From contig CAVLCC010000002.1 in the NCBI GenBank assembly GCA_963661535.1, positions 6,829-70,828 on the forward strand: a DNA stretch of 64,000 nt, read 5' to 3'. This DNA is from CAVLCC01 sp963661535 (GTDB taxonomy: Bacteria > Actinomycetota > Coriobacteriia > Coriobacteriales > CADBOM01). Shown piece by piece: positions 44,081 through 53,319 of this stretch. The notes under the pieces are model-generated. The model saw nothing but the letters and a program-made list of their open reading frames with translations, searched no databases and was not told where the DNA came from. Within the stretch, counting starts at the first letter, position 1, and every line of letters starts with the position of its first letter. Position numbers and translations under genes: made by a program.

Positions 44081-44740
44081 CTATTCTTTAGCCTCTTTGG
44101 CAGGGGCTTCTTCAGCTTCTTTGGCTTCAGCAACTGTTTCAGCCTCAGTTTCCTCTGCAGCATCTTCAGCAGCTTCTTCTGTTACTGTCTCTGCTGGCTC
44201 TTCAGTAGCTTCAGCTTCTTTGGCTTCAGCGGCTTTATCTGCTGCAACATCTGCCTCGTCATCTTCGAATTGGAACTTGGCATTTAGGTCATCAGCAGCC
44301 TTTTTCTCAGCAGCCTTGCCCTTAGGAGCACTCTCAGCCTTTTTATCCTTAGATGCACCAGCACCTGTTGGATTTGTTAAAGACTCGGTAACCATCTCCA
44401 TAATTACCATAGGAGCATTGTCGCCTTTGCGATTTCCAAGCTTGTAGATTCTTGTATATCCGCCTTGACGATCGGCAAACATACCCTGCTCTACCTTCTC
44501 AAAAACCTCGCGAACAATCTCTTTGTCTCCCACTTTTGCTATAGCCAAACGGCGAGCATGCAAATCTCCACGCTTTGCCCAAGTGATAACTCTGTCCACA
44601 TCGCCTCGAATTTCTTTAGCGCGAGGAAGAGTGGTTTTAATACGATCGTTAGCTAGAAGTGCAACCACCAAGTTTTTCTTAAGTGCTTTGGTGTGGCTAG
44701 CATCAGTGCCTAGCTTGCGACCTTTCACGCGATGTCTCAT
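44081..44740 (-). CDS. rplQ: Ribosomal protein L17 with long acidic C-terminal extension
   Basis: 50S subunit protein near the exit tunnel. Residues 1-118 are a normal L17 (MRHRVKGRKLGTDASHTKAL, then RKGDNAPMVIMEM). Residues 119-219 are an Ala/Glu/Lys-rich low-complexity extension that is overwhelmingly acidic towards the end; it is absent from E. coli and Bacillus L17. Similar tails occur in some actinobacterial L17 proteins. Last gene of the alpha operon, with a terminator 22 bases downstream. Confidence 0.95.
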   Translation of the reverse strand: MRHRVKGRKLGTDASHTKALKKNLVVALLANDRIKTTLPRAKEIRGDVDRVITWAKRGDLHARRLAIAKVGDKEIVREVFEKVEQGMFADRQGGYTRIYKLGNRKGDNAPMVIMEMVTESLTNPTGAGASKDKKAESAPKGKAAEKKAADDLNAKFQFEDDEADVAADKAAEAKEAEATEEPAETVTEEAAEDAAEETEAETVAEAKEAEEAPAKEAKE

Positions 44741-44759
44741 AACACATTTCTCCTACTAT

Positions 44760-45701
44760 TTAAGGTTTGAGTCCAAGTCCCATCGTCTGAAGTTTATCTT
44801 TAACTTCTTCGATAGACTTAGCTCCAAAATTGCGAATGTTGAGCAAGTCATTCTCGGAATACTCCACAAGCTGACGCACAGCATGAATTCCTGCACGTTT
44901 GAGGCAATTATAGGAGCGAACCGAAAGGTCAAGATCCTCAACTTGCTTTTCTAGCTCAAAGTTCTTCGATGGTCCTTCAGGTGCAAAGATAGACTCTTGT
45001 TGAGTCTCCTCTGGCTCACCCTGAAGTGCCAAGAAGGCATCCATATGCTGAGTAATAATTACTGCAGCGTTGCATACCGCTTGTGTTGGAGTAATAGAAC
45101 CGTTAGTCTCAACCTCAAGCACTAGCTTATCGTAGTCGGTACGCTGTCCACGACGAGTATCTTCTACTTCCATAGCACAACGCTTAACAGGAGAGAACAA
45201 CGAATCTGTATGAATTATTCCAATTGGATCTTCTGGACGTTTGTTACGCTCTGAAGATACATAACCTCTGCCAGTTCCAATGCGCATCGACATATCTAGA
45301 GAACCACCATCAGCGATGGTAGCAATTTTTTGCTCAGGATTAACAAGTTCTAGCTCTGCTGGAACTTGAATGTCTGCGCCAGTAACTACACAAGGCCCTT
45401 TAACAGATATAGTAGCAACTGCCTCATCAATAGTTGCCATTGTTTTAAACACAAGTGATTTGATGTTCAAAACAATGTCGGTAACATCCTCTACGATGCC
45501 ATCTGCAGCGGTGAACTCATGCTGCACACCCTCGATTTGGATAGCTGTTACCGCAGCGCCATTTAATGACGACAGCAACACACGACGAATGCTGTTCCCA
45601 AGTGTAGAACCATAACCTCTTTCGAGTGGCTCTACAATAAAACGAGCAAGCGTGTCGTTTACAGGTTCGACAGTTACTTGTGGTCGAATAAATTCTGACA
45701 T
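44760..45701 (-). CDS. rpoA: RNA polymerase alpha subunit
   Basis: 313 residues: N-terminal dimerisation domain (LERGYGSTLGNSIRRVLLSSL) and C-terminal domain that binds UP elements and activators (SVRSYNCLKRAGIHAVRQL). GGAGG lies upstream of the ATG. Follows rpsD in the standard order. Confidence 0.98.
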   Translation of the reverse strand: MSEFIRPQVTVEPVNDTLARFIVEPLERGYGSTLGNSIRRVLLSSLNGAAVTAIQIEGVQHEFTAADGIVEDVTDIVLNIKSLVFKTMATIDEAVATISVKGPCVVTGADIQVPAELELVNPEQKIATIADGGSLDMSMRIGTGRGYVSSERNKRPEDPIGIIHTDSLFSPVKRCAMEVEDTRRGQRTDYDKLVLEVETNGSITPTQAVCNAAVIITQHMDAFLALQGEPEETQQESIFAPEGPSKNFELEKQVEDLDLSVRSYNCLKRAGIHAVRQLVEYSENDLLNIRNFGAKSIEEVKDKLQTMGLGLKP

Positions 45702-45727
45702 TTAGCGGTGCCTCCTCTATCCGTTTA

Positions 45728-46354
45728 TTATTTGGAGTAGAGCTCGACGATGAGCTGCTCGCGGATGTCAAGATCAATTTGGTCGCGATTAGGCAAGCCT
45801 AGAACCTGACCAGTAAGTTTTTCGATGTCAACCTCAAGCCAACCAGGAACCTCTGTGCGTTCACTGCTCACTAGAGACGACTTAATTACAAGCATATCCT
45901 TTGCTTTAGAAGCAACCTCAATTGAGTCTCCTTCACGAACACGATAAGAAGGAATTGTGACTCTCTTGCCGTTAACTAGGATATGTCCATGACGAACCTG
46001 TTGACGAGCCTCATCACGTGATTTTGAGAAACCCAAACGATAAACAACGTTGTCTAGACGGCTCTCCAAAATACGTAGAAGATTTTCACCAGTAACGCCA
46101 GGTTGACGATTAGCTAACAAATAATATCCATGGAACTGCTTCTCCAAAAGACCATAAATTCTCTTGGTCTTTTGTTTTTCACGCAGCTGGATGCGATATT
46201 CAGATTCTTTTGAACGCTTTCTTCCAGCCTCACCTGGGGCATATGGACGACGCTCAAAAGCACATTTGGCAGAATAGCAGCGGTCGCCTTTTAGGAACAA
46301 CTTGTTTCCCTCACGGCGGCAAAGCTTGCAATCCGCACCGGTATAACGTGCCAT
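45728..46354 (-). CDS. rpsD: Ribosomal protein S4 (zinc-binding form)
   Basis: A primary 16S rRNA-binding protein. 208 residues. The four N-terminal cysteines C9, C12, C26 and C31 form the zinc site of the C+ type, and the S4 RNA-binding fold is at about residues 98-160 (RLDNVVYRLGF). S4 proteins of this type keep the fold by Zn2+; a zinc-free paralogue is not seen here. Confidence 0.97.
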   Translation of the reverse strand: MARYTGADCKLCRREGNKLFLKGDRCYSAKCAFERRPYAPGEAGRKRSKESEYRIQLREKQKTKRIYGLLEKQFHGYYLLANRQPGVTGENLLRILESRLDNVVYRLGFSKSRDEARQQVRHGHILVNGKRVTIPSYRVREGDSIEVASKAKDMLVIKSSLVSSERTEVPGWLEVDIEKLTGQVLGLPNRDQIDLDIREQLIVELYSK

Positions 46355-46375
46355 AGTTGTTTCACCTTTCTAAAA

Positions 46376-46774
46376 CTAAACACGACGGCGCTTGCGCGGG
46401 CGGCAGCCGTTGTGAGGAATGGGCGTGCAATCTTGAATCGATGCCACTTCAAGACCAGTTGCTTGAAGAGAACGAATAGCAGTTTCTCTGCCAGGACCAG
46501 GTCCTTTTACGAACACAGATACTTTGCGTAGTCCGTGCTCTTGGGCAGTTTTTGCAGCAGCTTCAGCAGCCATCTGTGCAGCAAATGGGGTTGATTTGCG
46601 AGAACCCTTAAAGCCAACAGTTCCAGCTGATTGCCACGAGATCACATTGCCCTGAGTGTCTGTGATAGACACGATGGTATTGTTAAAAGTGGACTTGATA
46701 TGTGCTTGTCCAACAGCAATATTTTTGCGCTCAGATCTTCTAATGCGAGCGTGAGTATTTTTCTTTTGAGCCAT
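46376..46774 (-). CDS. rpsK: Ribosomal protein S11
   Basis: 132 residues, 30S platform. TFNNTIVSITD, GNVISWQSAGTVGFKGSRKSTP and the C-terminal TPIPHNGCRPRKRRRV are diagnostic. The start is the ATG at 46774, with a poor ribosome site, suggesting coupling to rpsM two bases away. Confidence 0.98.
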   Translation of the reverse strand: MAQKKNTHARIRRSERKNIAVGQAHIKSTFNNTIVSITDTQGNVISWQSAGTVGFKGSRKSTPFAAQMAAEAAAKTAQEHGLRKVSVFVKGPGPGRETAIRSLQATGLEVASIQDCTPIPHNGCRPRKRRRV

Positions 46775-46776
46775 CG

Positions 46777-47145
46777 TTATTTCTTCTTTCCGCCGATTTG
46801 CTTACGAGGACCTTTGCGTGTGCGTGCATTTGTGTGAGTGCGCTGTCCGCGAACAGGCAATCCTCTACGATGACGAAGTCCGCGATAGCAGCCAATCTCC
46901 ATCAAACGTCTGATGTTTTGCTGTGTCTCACGGCGAAGGTCGCCCTCAACGGTTAGATTATTGTCGATGTACTCTCTGATTTTGAGCAAATCGTCTTCGG
47001 TTAAATCTTTAACACGAACATCGGGATCGATACCTGCTGTCTCCAAAATTTTCTTGGAGGTTGTAAGTCCGATTCCGTAAATGTAGGTTAAACCAACTTC
47101 AACTCGCTTATCGCGAGGTAGGTCAACTCCAACTAAACGGGCCAA
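46777..47145 (-). CDS. rpsM: Ribosomal protein S13 (TTG start)
   Basis: 122 residues, 30S head. GVDLPRDKRVEVGLTYIYGIG and RGLRHRRGLPVRGQRTHTNARTRKGP are diagnostic. The start codon is TTG at 47145, deduced from GGAGGAG six bases upstream and alignment of A-R-L-V-G-V-D-L. Between rpmJ and rpsK. Confidence 0.97.
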   Translation of the reverse strand: MARLVGVDLPRDKRVEVGLTYIYGIGLTTSKKILETAGIDPDVRVKDLTEDDLLKIREYIDNNLTVEGDLRRETQQNIRRLMEIGCYRGLRHRRGLPVRGQRTHTNARTRKGPRKQIGGKKK

Positions 47146-47159
47146 TTGAAACTCCTCCC

Positions 47160-47273
47160 CTAGCCCTGGCGCTGTTTATGGCGCGGGTTTTCGCAAATGA
47201 CAAGTACTCGTCCATGACGACGAATAATTTTGCACTTGTCGCACATCTTCTTAACAGAAGGACGTACTTTCAT
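47160..47273 (-). CDS. rpmJ: Ribosomal protein L36
   Basis: A 37-residue protein too short for a length-filtered ORF list. The minus strand reads MKVRPSVKKMCDKCKIIRRH and ends NPRHKQRQG. The zinc ligands C11, C14, C27 and His32 are present, so this is the zinc-binding form. It lies 14 bases before rpsM in the usual infA-rpmJ-rpsM order. Confidence 0.95.
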   Translation of the reverse strand: MKVRPSVKKMCDKCKIIRRHGRVLVICENPRHKQRQG

Positions 47274-47393
47274 CTTACTAAGTCCTTTCGGTTACTAAAA
47301 CCTATATATCTTCGCCGCAGCCGCAGGCGTTTGTTGTCTTACTAATATTTGCGCTACATATTGATTTAGACGCGCTATAAGCAAAATGAATGC

Positions 47394-47612
47394 TTATTTA
47401 AAACGATATGTAATTCGTCCTCGCGATAAATCGTAAGGTGAAAGTTCCACCGTTACCTTATCACCTGGCAAGATACGAATGTAGTGCATTCTCATCTTTC
47501 CAGATATATGTGCAAGAACCACATGACCGTTCTCGAGCTCTACACGAAACATCGCATTAGGAAGCGGCTCCACAACCGTTCCTTCAAGCTCTATTGCATC
47601 TCCCTTACTCAA
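47394..47612 (-). CDS. infA: Translation initiation factor IF-1 (TTG start)
   Basis: 72 residues of the S1-type OB fold: LEGTVVEPLPNAMFRVELENG and the C-terminal RGRITYRFK are diagnostic. The start codon is TTG 47612, with GAGG nine bases upstream; the usual reading begins S-K-G-D-A-I. First gene of the alpha operon. Confidence 0.97.
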   Translation of the reverse strand: MSKGDAIELEGTVVEPLPNAMFRVELENGHVVLAHISGKMRMHYIRILPGDKVTVELSPYDLSRGRITYRFK

Positions 47613-47652
47613 AGTATAAATCCTCTACTCGGGTTACATTACGCAGACCGCT

Positions 47653-47682
47653 ATCATACCGCGCATTTAGCTTTATTTGCAA
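47653..47682 (-). promoter_or_regulatory. Promoter of the infA-rplQ operon
   Basis: On the minus strand, -35 TTGCAA (47677-47682) and -10 TATGAT (47653-47658) are 18 bases apart. Transcription would begin about 34 bases before the infA start. Confidence 0.6.
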
Positions 47683-47771
47683 TATGTAATCTATGGGCGG
47701 CTGTGTTTTCTAGCCTTAAGCGGCTTTACGCAACATCACGTAACTTCATTGGCGACGCATAAGACACCTAA

Positions 47772-47817
47772 AAACTCAATGAAGCAAACATTTTTAAAGC
47801 ATGTTGAAATGTCTGCT
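47772..47817 (-). terminator. Intrinsic terminator of the HEAT-repeat gene
   Basis: AGCAAACATTT (47783-47793) and AAATGTCTGCT (47807-47817) form an 11-bp stem with one mismatch. A T5 tract follows on the minus strand after ten bases. It separates the HEAT-repeat gene from the infA promoter. Confidence 0.55.
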
Positions 47818-47827
47818 CTACACAAAC

Positions 47828-49072
47828 CTACTCTTTATTGTTGTCTCTAAAGTTTGCAAGAGCGCAAGCGCACAGAGGTAGATAAGTTTGAGGTGCATCT
47901 TTTGAGAAATCACGGATTACTTCTGCGCACCTATTTTCTTCCATATTTGCAAGCGCCTCTATTGCATAGCGCACACACCACTCATTTTTGCAATATAGTA
48001 CTTTGCTTAATATATCAAAAACCTCGTCTATAACTTTGTTTGAAATTCCCACCTTGTCAGCAATATCTGGCTTGCAAATTTGCCCCAAACACCATATGGA
48101 CGTTGATTGAATATCATCTCCACTTACATGTTCCCCACATGTGTCATCTGTAGCATCAACTCTATCTTGACGCAAATCAACTGCTGTATCATCGTTTAAT
48201 GCATAATCCAACGAGCTTTTTGCTATACTTTCGATTTTGCAAAATGCACTAGCTGCAATATCCGAGCAAATTTTGCAAACCCCTGCAAATGATTGTGTAA
48301 ATGCAAGCATAGCTGCAATGCGCACTTTTTGATCTTCAGCCTCGTCACTCATTACATCTAAGACATATTCAAGGGCAGATACTTTCTTTTCTTCAATCTC
48401 ATTAGCTTTAGCAATATCTGCCTCTTTGGTGTCTTGACAATTTGGATTATCTAGAGCAATTAGACCAACAGCACTTACAGCATTTGCACGCACAAGCACT
48501 GTATCGTTAGAATCTGCTAGCTCAATTAAATCTCCAACAACCTCAAAACATCCAATTTTTCCTAAGGATAGTGCACTGTTAGCTCTCACCCATTCTATAG
48601 GATCTTGCAAGCACAACTTAAGAGGTTCTAGAGCCCTAGGATCTCGAAGTGCACCGATAGCTCCTGCTGCATTTTGACGTATTTCATCATTTGCATCAAA
48701 GAGTCTGCTAACTATTGGAGCAAACGAACGTTCGTCCCCCAAACGTGCTAGTGCTGCTATTGCTGTGCATGTCATTTGAGTGGAGCCTTCGTCTAAAAGC
48801 GGCAAAAGCGCTCGTGCAGCATGCGGATTTTTTTGCTGTCCTATAGCCATAGCAGCAGTTGCTCTAACTCGCATATCTGTGTCTGAAAGCATTCCAACCA
48901 AAAGCGAAAAAGCACGATCTCCATCTATACAGCCAAGCGTTGCAGCGAGTCTGCCCCTTACTTCTGGGTCAGGATCTGCTGCCATCTGTTCCAGACTATC
49001 TAGATTGGGCTCTCCTGAGTTTTCGCTTGAATCAGATTTTTCACTCAAATTGTTATCCATCTTAAAATCCAT
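47828..49072 (-). CDS. HEAT-repeat protein, function unknown
   Basis: 414 residues. A polar start, then at least six HEAT/PBS-lyase repeats of about 30 residues (for example DPDPEVRGRLAATLGCI and DPIEWVRANSALSLGKIG), each with conserved D-P, V-R-A and A-L-G positions. The second half is less regular and Cys-rich. Such proteins scaffold complexes or act as phycobilin-lyase-like chaperones. No partner is evident; the neighbours are a PucR regulator and the alpha operon. Confidence 0.78.
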   Translation of the reverse strand: MDFKMDNNLSEKSDSSENSGEPNLDSLEQMAADPDPEVRGRLAATLGCIDGDRAFSLLVGMLSDTDMRVRATAAMAIGQQKNPHAARALLPLLDEGSTQMTCTAIAALARLGDERSFAPIVSRLFDANDEIRQNAAGAIGALRDPRALEPLKLCLQDPIEWVRANSALSLGKIGCFEVVGDLIELADSNDTVLVRANAVSAVGLIALDNPNCQDTKEADIAKANEIEEKKVSALEYVLDVMSDEAEDQKVRIAAMLAFTQSFAGVCKICSDIAASAFCKIESIAKSSLDYALNDDTAVDLRQDRVDATDDTCGEHVSGDDIQSTSIWCLGQICKPDIADKVGISNKVIDEVFDILSKVLYCKNEWCVRYAIEALANMEENRCAEVIRDFSKDAPQTYLPLCACALANFRDNNKE

Positions 49073-49167
49073 ATATGTAGTGCTTTAGTCTTTTAACCAT
49101 TAGTGTTTAAAACTTATTGTAGACCAAACCTTGCAGTCTTAGTCTCCTAACCCCTAAACTTTAGGTC

Positions 49168-50583
49168 TTAGTCTTCCCAGCTCTTTAGACCGCGTAATCT
49201 AAACGAAATCATTAGATGTTCTCTAGTTTCTGGGTCATCCAAGTTTACATCGCTCACGAGCTCGGTTATGCGTTTAATTCTATATACAAGGGAGTTTCTA
49301 TGAATATTTAGAGCTTCTGCTGTTCTAACCAAATTGCGTTCGTGGCGCAAGAAAAACCAAAGCGTAAGAAGATACTCACTATTATGCTTCTCGTCATAGG
49401 AAGCCAAAAACTCAATTGCGGGGTGCGCGATATCTATATTTCTTGTTGTAGTTAGAAGCATCTCAAAAATGTAGAAGAGCACACAGTGTGAGTTGAGAAC
49501 TGCAACCCTGTCGGTTGTAGCAGACAAGGCTACCTCTGTTTGTTTGAGGGCATCGGCTATCATATTCCAGTCAGAAAAACCCCAGCTTAGACCAAACTTC
49601 ATGTCGTTTGACTGTGCAAGTTCTTCTAGCAAATCGGGCAAATCTCTGCGAGCTGCGCAAAGTGCAAACAACTCTCCATTAAACTCAAAACATGTGCAGG
49701 CTGGAACTTGCTCTTGAACTGCAATTGCCGACCAAGCGAGGCTTCTTTCGCGTGGAAATTTTACCTTAGCGATAATATATGAAGCAGATCTGAGGTCGAG
49801 AAGAATTTTGTTTTCGTTTATCTCTTCTTGAGTTGCCTTTTCGCCAGACGCAAGGCGAGTTAAGAAATCATTTTTACTAAATAGCTTATCTTCGCCTAGG
49901 TGAGACTCAATCCATTCTCTAACCTTAGCTGTTGCAAGCTCCATAAGCTGTAGTTTGCCTTTTGTAATCTCATTGCCTGTGCTTAGCATGAATAGATATG
50001 CAACGCCACCATTTTCTGGAGTTCTGATTCTGCATACTGCCGTTTTTATTCTGCTGCTTCCGAGTGTTGCAGCAAATGGTCTATCTAGCGGAGATGCAAG
50101 CTTTTGTGCATATGTGAGGTCTCGCTGCGTAAACTCCAAAAAATTCCAAGGAAGTCTGCCTGATCTTTGACCCTGCGCCCATTGCGGAATAACACGTGTA
50201 AAATCATGATTGCTAGTTGTGCACATAAGTGTGTGGCTATCAACAAGCATTGCAGGACATCCACTTATCTCAGCCAAAAGATCTATCAGAGGCTCTACAG
50301 ATTCTTCTTCCATTAGCTCTCTGCTTGATACCTCAAATTTAGCAACATTGTCTGAAGCCTCGAGAAGCGCATCCAAAACATCCTCAACAGATGAATTTTG
50401 AACTTCAATAAAGTCTCCACCACTCGAACAAACTATCTTGTTGCCATATTTAACGACTTTTAGACAATCAGAAGGACATGTGTCACCTACCCTGACGCCT
50501 CTAAGCCATGTGTCACCATTTGCAACAGTATGTTTTGTTCTGTGATTTTCTAACGCATCGATAGCAATTTGCATAGTAAGCAT
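49168..50583 (-). CDS. PucR-family transcriptional regulator
   Basis: 471 residues. The C-terminal region is the PucR/CdaR helix-turn-helix (about 420-440, NLVRTAEALNIHRNSLVYRI), and the central part looks like a GGDEF-derived dimerisation domain. The N-terminal domain (about 1-85) resembles the purine-catabolism PucR domain and includes possible Cys ligands (C36, C40, C52). ATG 50583 has GGAG six bases upstream. It is 590 bp from the CODH/ACS operon across a scaffold gap. Regulation of that operon is possible but unproven. Confidence 0.82.
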   Translation of the reverse strand: MLTMQIAIDALENHRTKHTVANGDTWLRGVRVGDTCPSDCLKVVKYGNKIVCSSGGDFIEVQNSSVEDVLDALLEASDNVAKFEVSSRELMEEESVEPLIDLLAEISGCPAMLVDSHTLMCTTSNHDFTRVIPQWAQGQRSGRLPWNFLEFTQRDLTYAQKLASPLDRPFAATLGSSRIKTAVCRIRTPENGGVAYLFMLSTGNEITKGKLQLMELATAKVREWIESHLGEDKLFSKNDFLTRLASGEKATQEEINENKILLDLRSASYIIAKVKFPRERSLAWSAIAVQEQVPACTCFEFNGELFALCAARRDLPDLLEELAQSNDMKFGLSWGFSDWNMIADALKQTEVALSATTDRVAVLNSHCVLFYIFEMLLTTTRNIDIAHPAIEFLASYDEKHNSEYLLTLWFFLRHERNLVRTAEALNIHRNSLVYRIKRITELVSDVNLDDPETREHLMISFRLRGLKSWED

Positions 50584-50931
50584 ACTTATCTCCTACTCCA
50601 CAAGGCGTGTATTGAGACATATCTTTAGATTTTGTTAAATAAATGTGCAATTATGCGTGTGTGATATACCGAGATTTAAATAGCACACAACATTGTTTAA
50701 TGTATTTTGTATACGTATTTGCATATTTATTTATAAATTGTATTAACTGCACATAAGATTAACACTAAATTTGTGCATTTGATTGACTTTTTTGATATTT
50801 TTCACAAATTTTTGGTATAGAACAGATTTTTAATATATATAAAAGTACAAAGCATCTCATGATATATGATTAAAATTTGTTTATAATGCATATTACTTAT
50901 AAAGACTATGAATTTTATAAAAATATAAATA

Positions 50932-50941
50932 NNNNNNNNNN
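50932..50941. other. Assembly gap of ten Ns
   Basis: Ten ambiguous bases in an AT-rich tract mark a contig join. The gap length is probably arbitrary, so genes may be missing between pucR and the CODH/ACS operon. Confidence 0.95.
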
Positions 50942-51051
50942 ATAAATATGACAAGATATCGTATTAAAAACAAGTTTTATATAAATAAAACATATCAAAC
51001 AGAAAATGAATAAATAATTTCCAAACGTCGAATCAAAAAACCTAAGCAAAG

Positions 51052-51090
51052 TAAAAAAATGGGTCACTCCCAAAACTAGGAATGACCCAT
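51052..51090 (-). terminator. Intrinsic terminator of the CODH/ACS operon
   Basis: ATGGGTCACTCC (51059-51070) pairs with GGAATGACCCAT (51079-51090) with one G-U pair. On the minus strand a seven-T run follows at once. It lies 82 bases after the acsB stop. Confidence 0.88.
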
Positions 51091-51171
51091 AATATTCTTA
51101 CTCTTTTGACAACCTATAAAACTAGGCCATCTCAAAAACCCAAACCAAACAAGAAGTTTAGTGCAAGATTT

Positions 51172-53304
51172 TTACATCATTGGCTCCATCTCAAGAACAG
51201 GATGTCCCTTCTCAGTGATGAAGTTTAGTAGCTCCTCAGGATCCTCTGTGATTGTCTCATCTGCTACCATGCTAGCAAAATCATCTACACCATAGAGTTC
51301 CTTAGCAGTTTGATTTAGTCTATCTGCAACTTGATCTTTAAGAGCCTTTGGCATCCAGACGATACGTCCTACGCCGCCCTCAGCAGACATGAACTTCTTA
51401 GAACCAATGAAGTGTTTGCCATGACCCATGAAGCCTGGGGTTTGTACGCCGCCGCCAGTCATAGCAGCCATCTCGGAGAAGCTCATTCCAAGTGGAGTCA
51501 TGCCAGCATGCTCACGGTGAACAATTACAACACCGTTAGTAAATGGCTCAATACCGCAAATGCACTCGAAGCAGCCGCAGCTTGTCATTGGATCTTCCAT
51601 GATGGAGTAAAGGCTTACGACCTCAAGAGCACCCATTGAGTACTTCTTAACTGCCTCATTAACAGAATCCCATTTACCAATCTTCTCGTCAATAACGCCC
51701 TCTTTTAGAACAACTTGGCTAGGACCTGTGCTGTCGAGTTGGTATGTTGCTTTAGCATCAAGCCAAGAAACAGCACCGCAAAGACCAAGACGCTCTGGGG
51801 TAACGATGCAAACGTGAGAAGGTGAGAACGATTGGCACAAAATGCATGTGTAGAACTCTTCTACGCTCTCATCAGTTAGAGACATTAGTCTCTCATCACG
51901 CTTGTCATAAATCTCGTTGCCAAGATGACGCATCTCAGTTGCCTTGGCAGGATCTGTGTAGATTGTTACCTGGCATTTATCGATAACTGCGTCGAACTCA
52001 CTCTTTAGTGAAGCATACAAAATCTCACCAAAGTGTTTTGCACTAAAGCCTTTTGCCATAGCGTCATCGCTTACACGAACACGAATCATATCACGTTGTC
52101 CGGTGTGCATAATGCCCTCAGCGCAGTTGATATATGCGTGGAATTTACGCTCAAATACAGGCTCAAAGTCGGAGTTCATCTTGCGTCCTGCAAGATCAAC
52201 AACGATTGCCAATTGGAAGTTAGAGCCCTTCTCCATCTCATCAAAGTCTGGACCAACAAGCTCAATCTTGTGATCTTCAACCTCATGAGCCTCAAGCGTA
52301 CGAACAAGCTCCAAGCAGTCGTAACGAGAACCATCAGCCTCGCAGTGCATATCCTTGCGGCGAATAATCTCGCCCTCAAATGCGTTGGAGTATGCAACTG
52401 GGATGTCGATGTTAGTAATCTTGATTTTAATTCCACGAGCCTCAATTGAGGTGTCGATCCATTTAGAGATATCCTCTTGGATGATAAGACTCATTGGAAC
52501 TTTCCAAAGCTCATCAACATGGTTTGTGATAACTGGGTATCCAAGTGAAATAGCACCAGCACCGCATGCAACCTCAAGATCTGGAACTGGGTCAAATGCG
52601 TTAACTACAGCGTTGATGCGCTTGAATGTGTAATCGCGAATGCCCTCGTAGTCGCCAGGTTGAATAGCGCCAAAGATCATAGCTGCACGAATTGAAACAG
52701 AAACAACATGTGAAACTGACCATAGGTCTTGACCTAGAGGTACGATACGTACCTTCCAGCCTGTAGCTACACCAGCCTCAACAACTTGGTCGATAATGCC
52801 GCCAACCAAGAATGTATACATGCCTTTTTCTTGATAACCCTTAACAAGATCTACAGCCTCTTGTGTGGTAGGTGCAGGACCGATGATAACGGAAAATCCA
52901 GGAATGTCGCCTGTAACTAGCGGTAGACCTAGCTCACGTACCTCAGCGTCGTTGCAGTGTCCCCAATAAGGATCGTGTCCATAAGGATCGGTATTTTGAA
53001 TGTACTTGCAAGCCTCAATAATCTCAGCTGCACAAGCAGTTGCTACGCCAGAGTGGAAAATGTCATAGGTCTTGTTCTCGCGAGTCATCTCGGATTTGAC
53101 CCATTTCATTTGCTCTTTTAGCTCACCTAGGTTGGTGATTTTTTTGCCTGACATAGCGTAGTTATTTGCGAGGAAGTAAGCTGTGTCTGGGAAAGCAACT
53201 GGCTCGTCATCGGAATATTTCTCCGAAGCCTCAGCGATGGCCTTCTCGGCAACAGCGTACATCTCGTCGGATCCGCTAAAGACCCTTTCGAATAGCGTTG
53301 TCAT
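51172..53304 (-). CDS. acsB: CO-methylating acetyl-CoA synthase, ACS catalytic subunit
   Basis: Condenses CO, a methyl group from the corrinoid protein and CoA into acetyl-CoA. 710 residues from ATG 53304 (behind GAGGAG, preferred over TTG 53307). The A-cluster is complete: the Fe4S4 ligands C487, C490, C499 and C509 have the same spacing as Moorella C506-C509-C518-C528, and the distal-nickel C576-G-C578 matches C595-G-C597. The N-terminal 310 residues (CODH-contact domain) are present, so this is the bacterial-type full-length enzyme. Last gene of cooS-cooC-acsB, 12 bases after cooC. Confidence 0.97.
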   Translation of the reverse strand: MTTLFERVFSGSDEMYAVAEKAIAEASEKYSDDEPVAFPDTAYFLANNYAMSGKKITNLGELKEQMKWVKSEMTRENKTYDIFHSGVATACAAEIIEACKYIQNTDPYGHDPYWGHCNDAEVRELGLPLVTGDIPGFSVIIGPAPTTQEAVDLVKGYQEKGMYTFLVGGIIDQVVEAGVATGWKVRIVPLGQDLWSVSHVVSVSIRAAMIFGAIQPGDYEGIRDYTFKRINAVVNAFDPVPDLEVACGAGAISLGYPVITNHVDELWKVPMSLIIQEDISKWIDTSIEARGIKIKITNIDIPVAYSNAFEGEIIRRKDMHCEADGSRYDCLELVRTLEAHEVEDHKIELVGPDFDEMEKGSNFQLAIVVDLAGRKMNSDFEPVFERKFHAYINCAEGIMHTGQRDMIRVRVSDDAMAKGFSAKHFGEILYASLKSEFDAVIDKCQVTIYTDPAKATEMRHLGNEIYDKRDERLMSLTDESVEEFYTCILCQSFSPSHVCIVTPERLGLCGAVSWLDAKATYQLDSTGPSQVVLKEGVIDEKIGKWDSVNEAVKKYSMGALEVVSLYSIMEDPMTSCGCFECICGIEPFTNGVVIVHREHAGMTPLGMSFSEMAAMTGGGVQTPGFMGHGKHFIGSKKFMSAEGGVGRIVWMPKALKDQVADRLNQTAKELYGVDDFASMVADETITEDPEELLNFITEKGHPVLEMEPMM

Positions 53305-53319
53305 CAATTAACTCCTCTT

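Larger units (their letters stand above)
50584..51171. other. AT-rich gene-free region containing a scaffold gap
   Basis: 588 bases with no convincing ORF. The part up to 51060 is exceptionally AT-rich and carries ten Ns. The right end holds the terminator of the cooS-cooC-acsB operon at 51052-51090. The pucR promoter must lie in the left part, but no strong match stands out. Confidence 0.6.

Noticed and set aside
44097..44447. 116-residue Ala/Ser-rich ORF antisense to rplQ
   Set aside because: A shadow of the Ala/Glu-rich tail of L17; repeated GCT/GAA codons give long open frames on the other strand.
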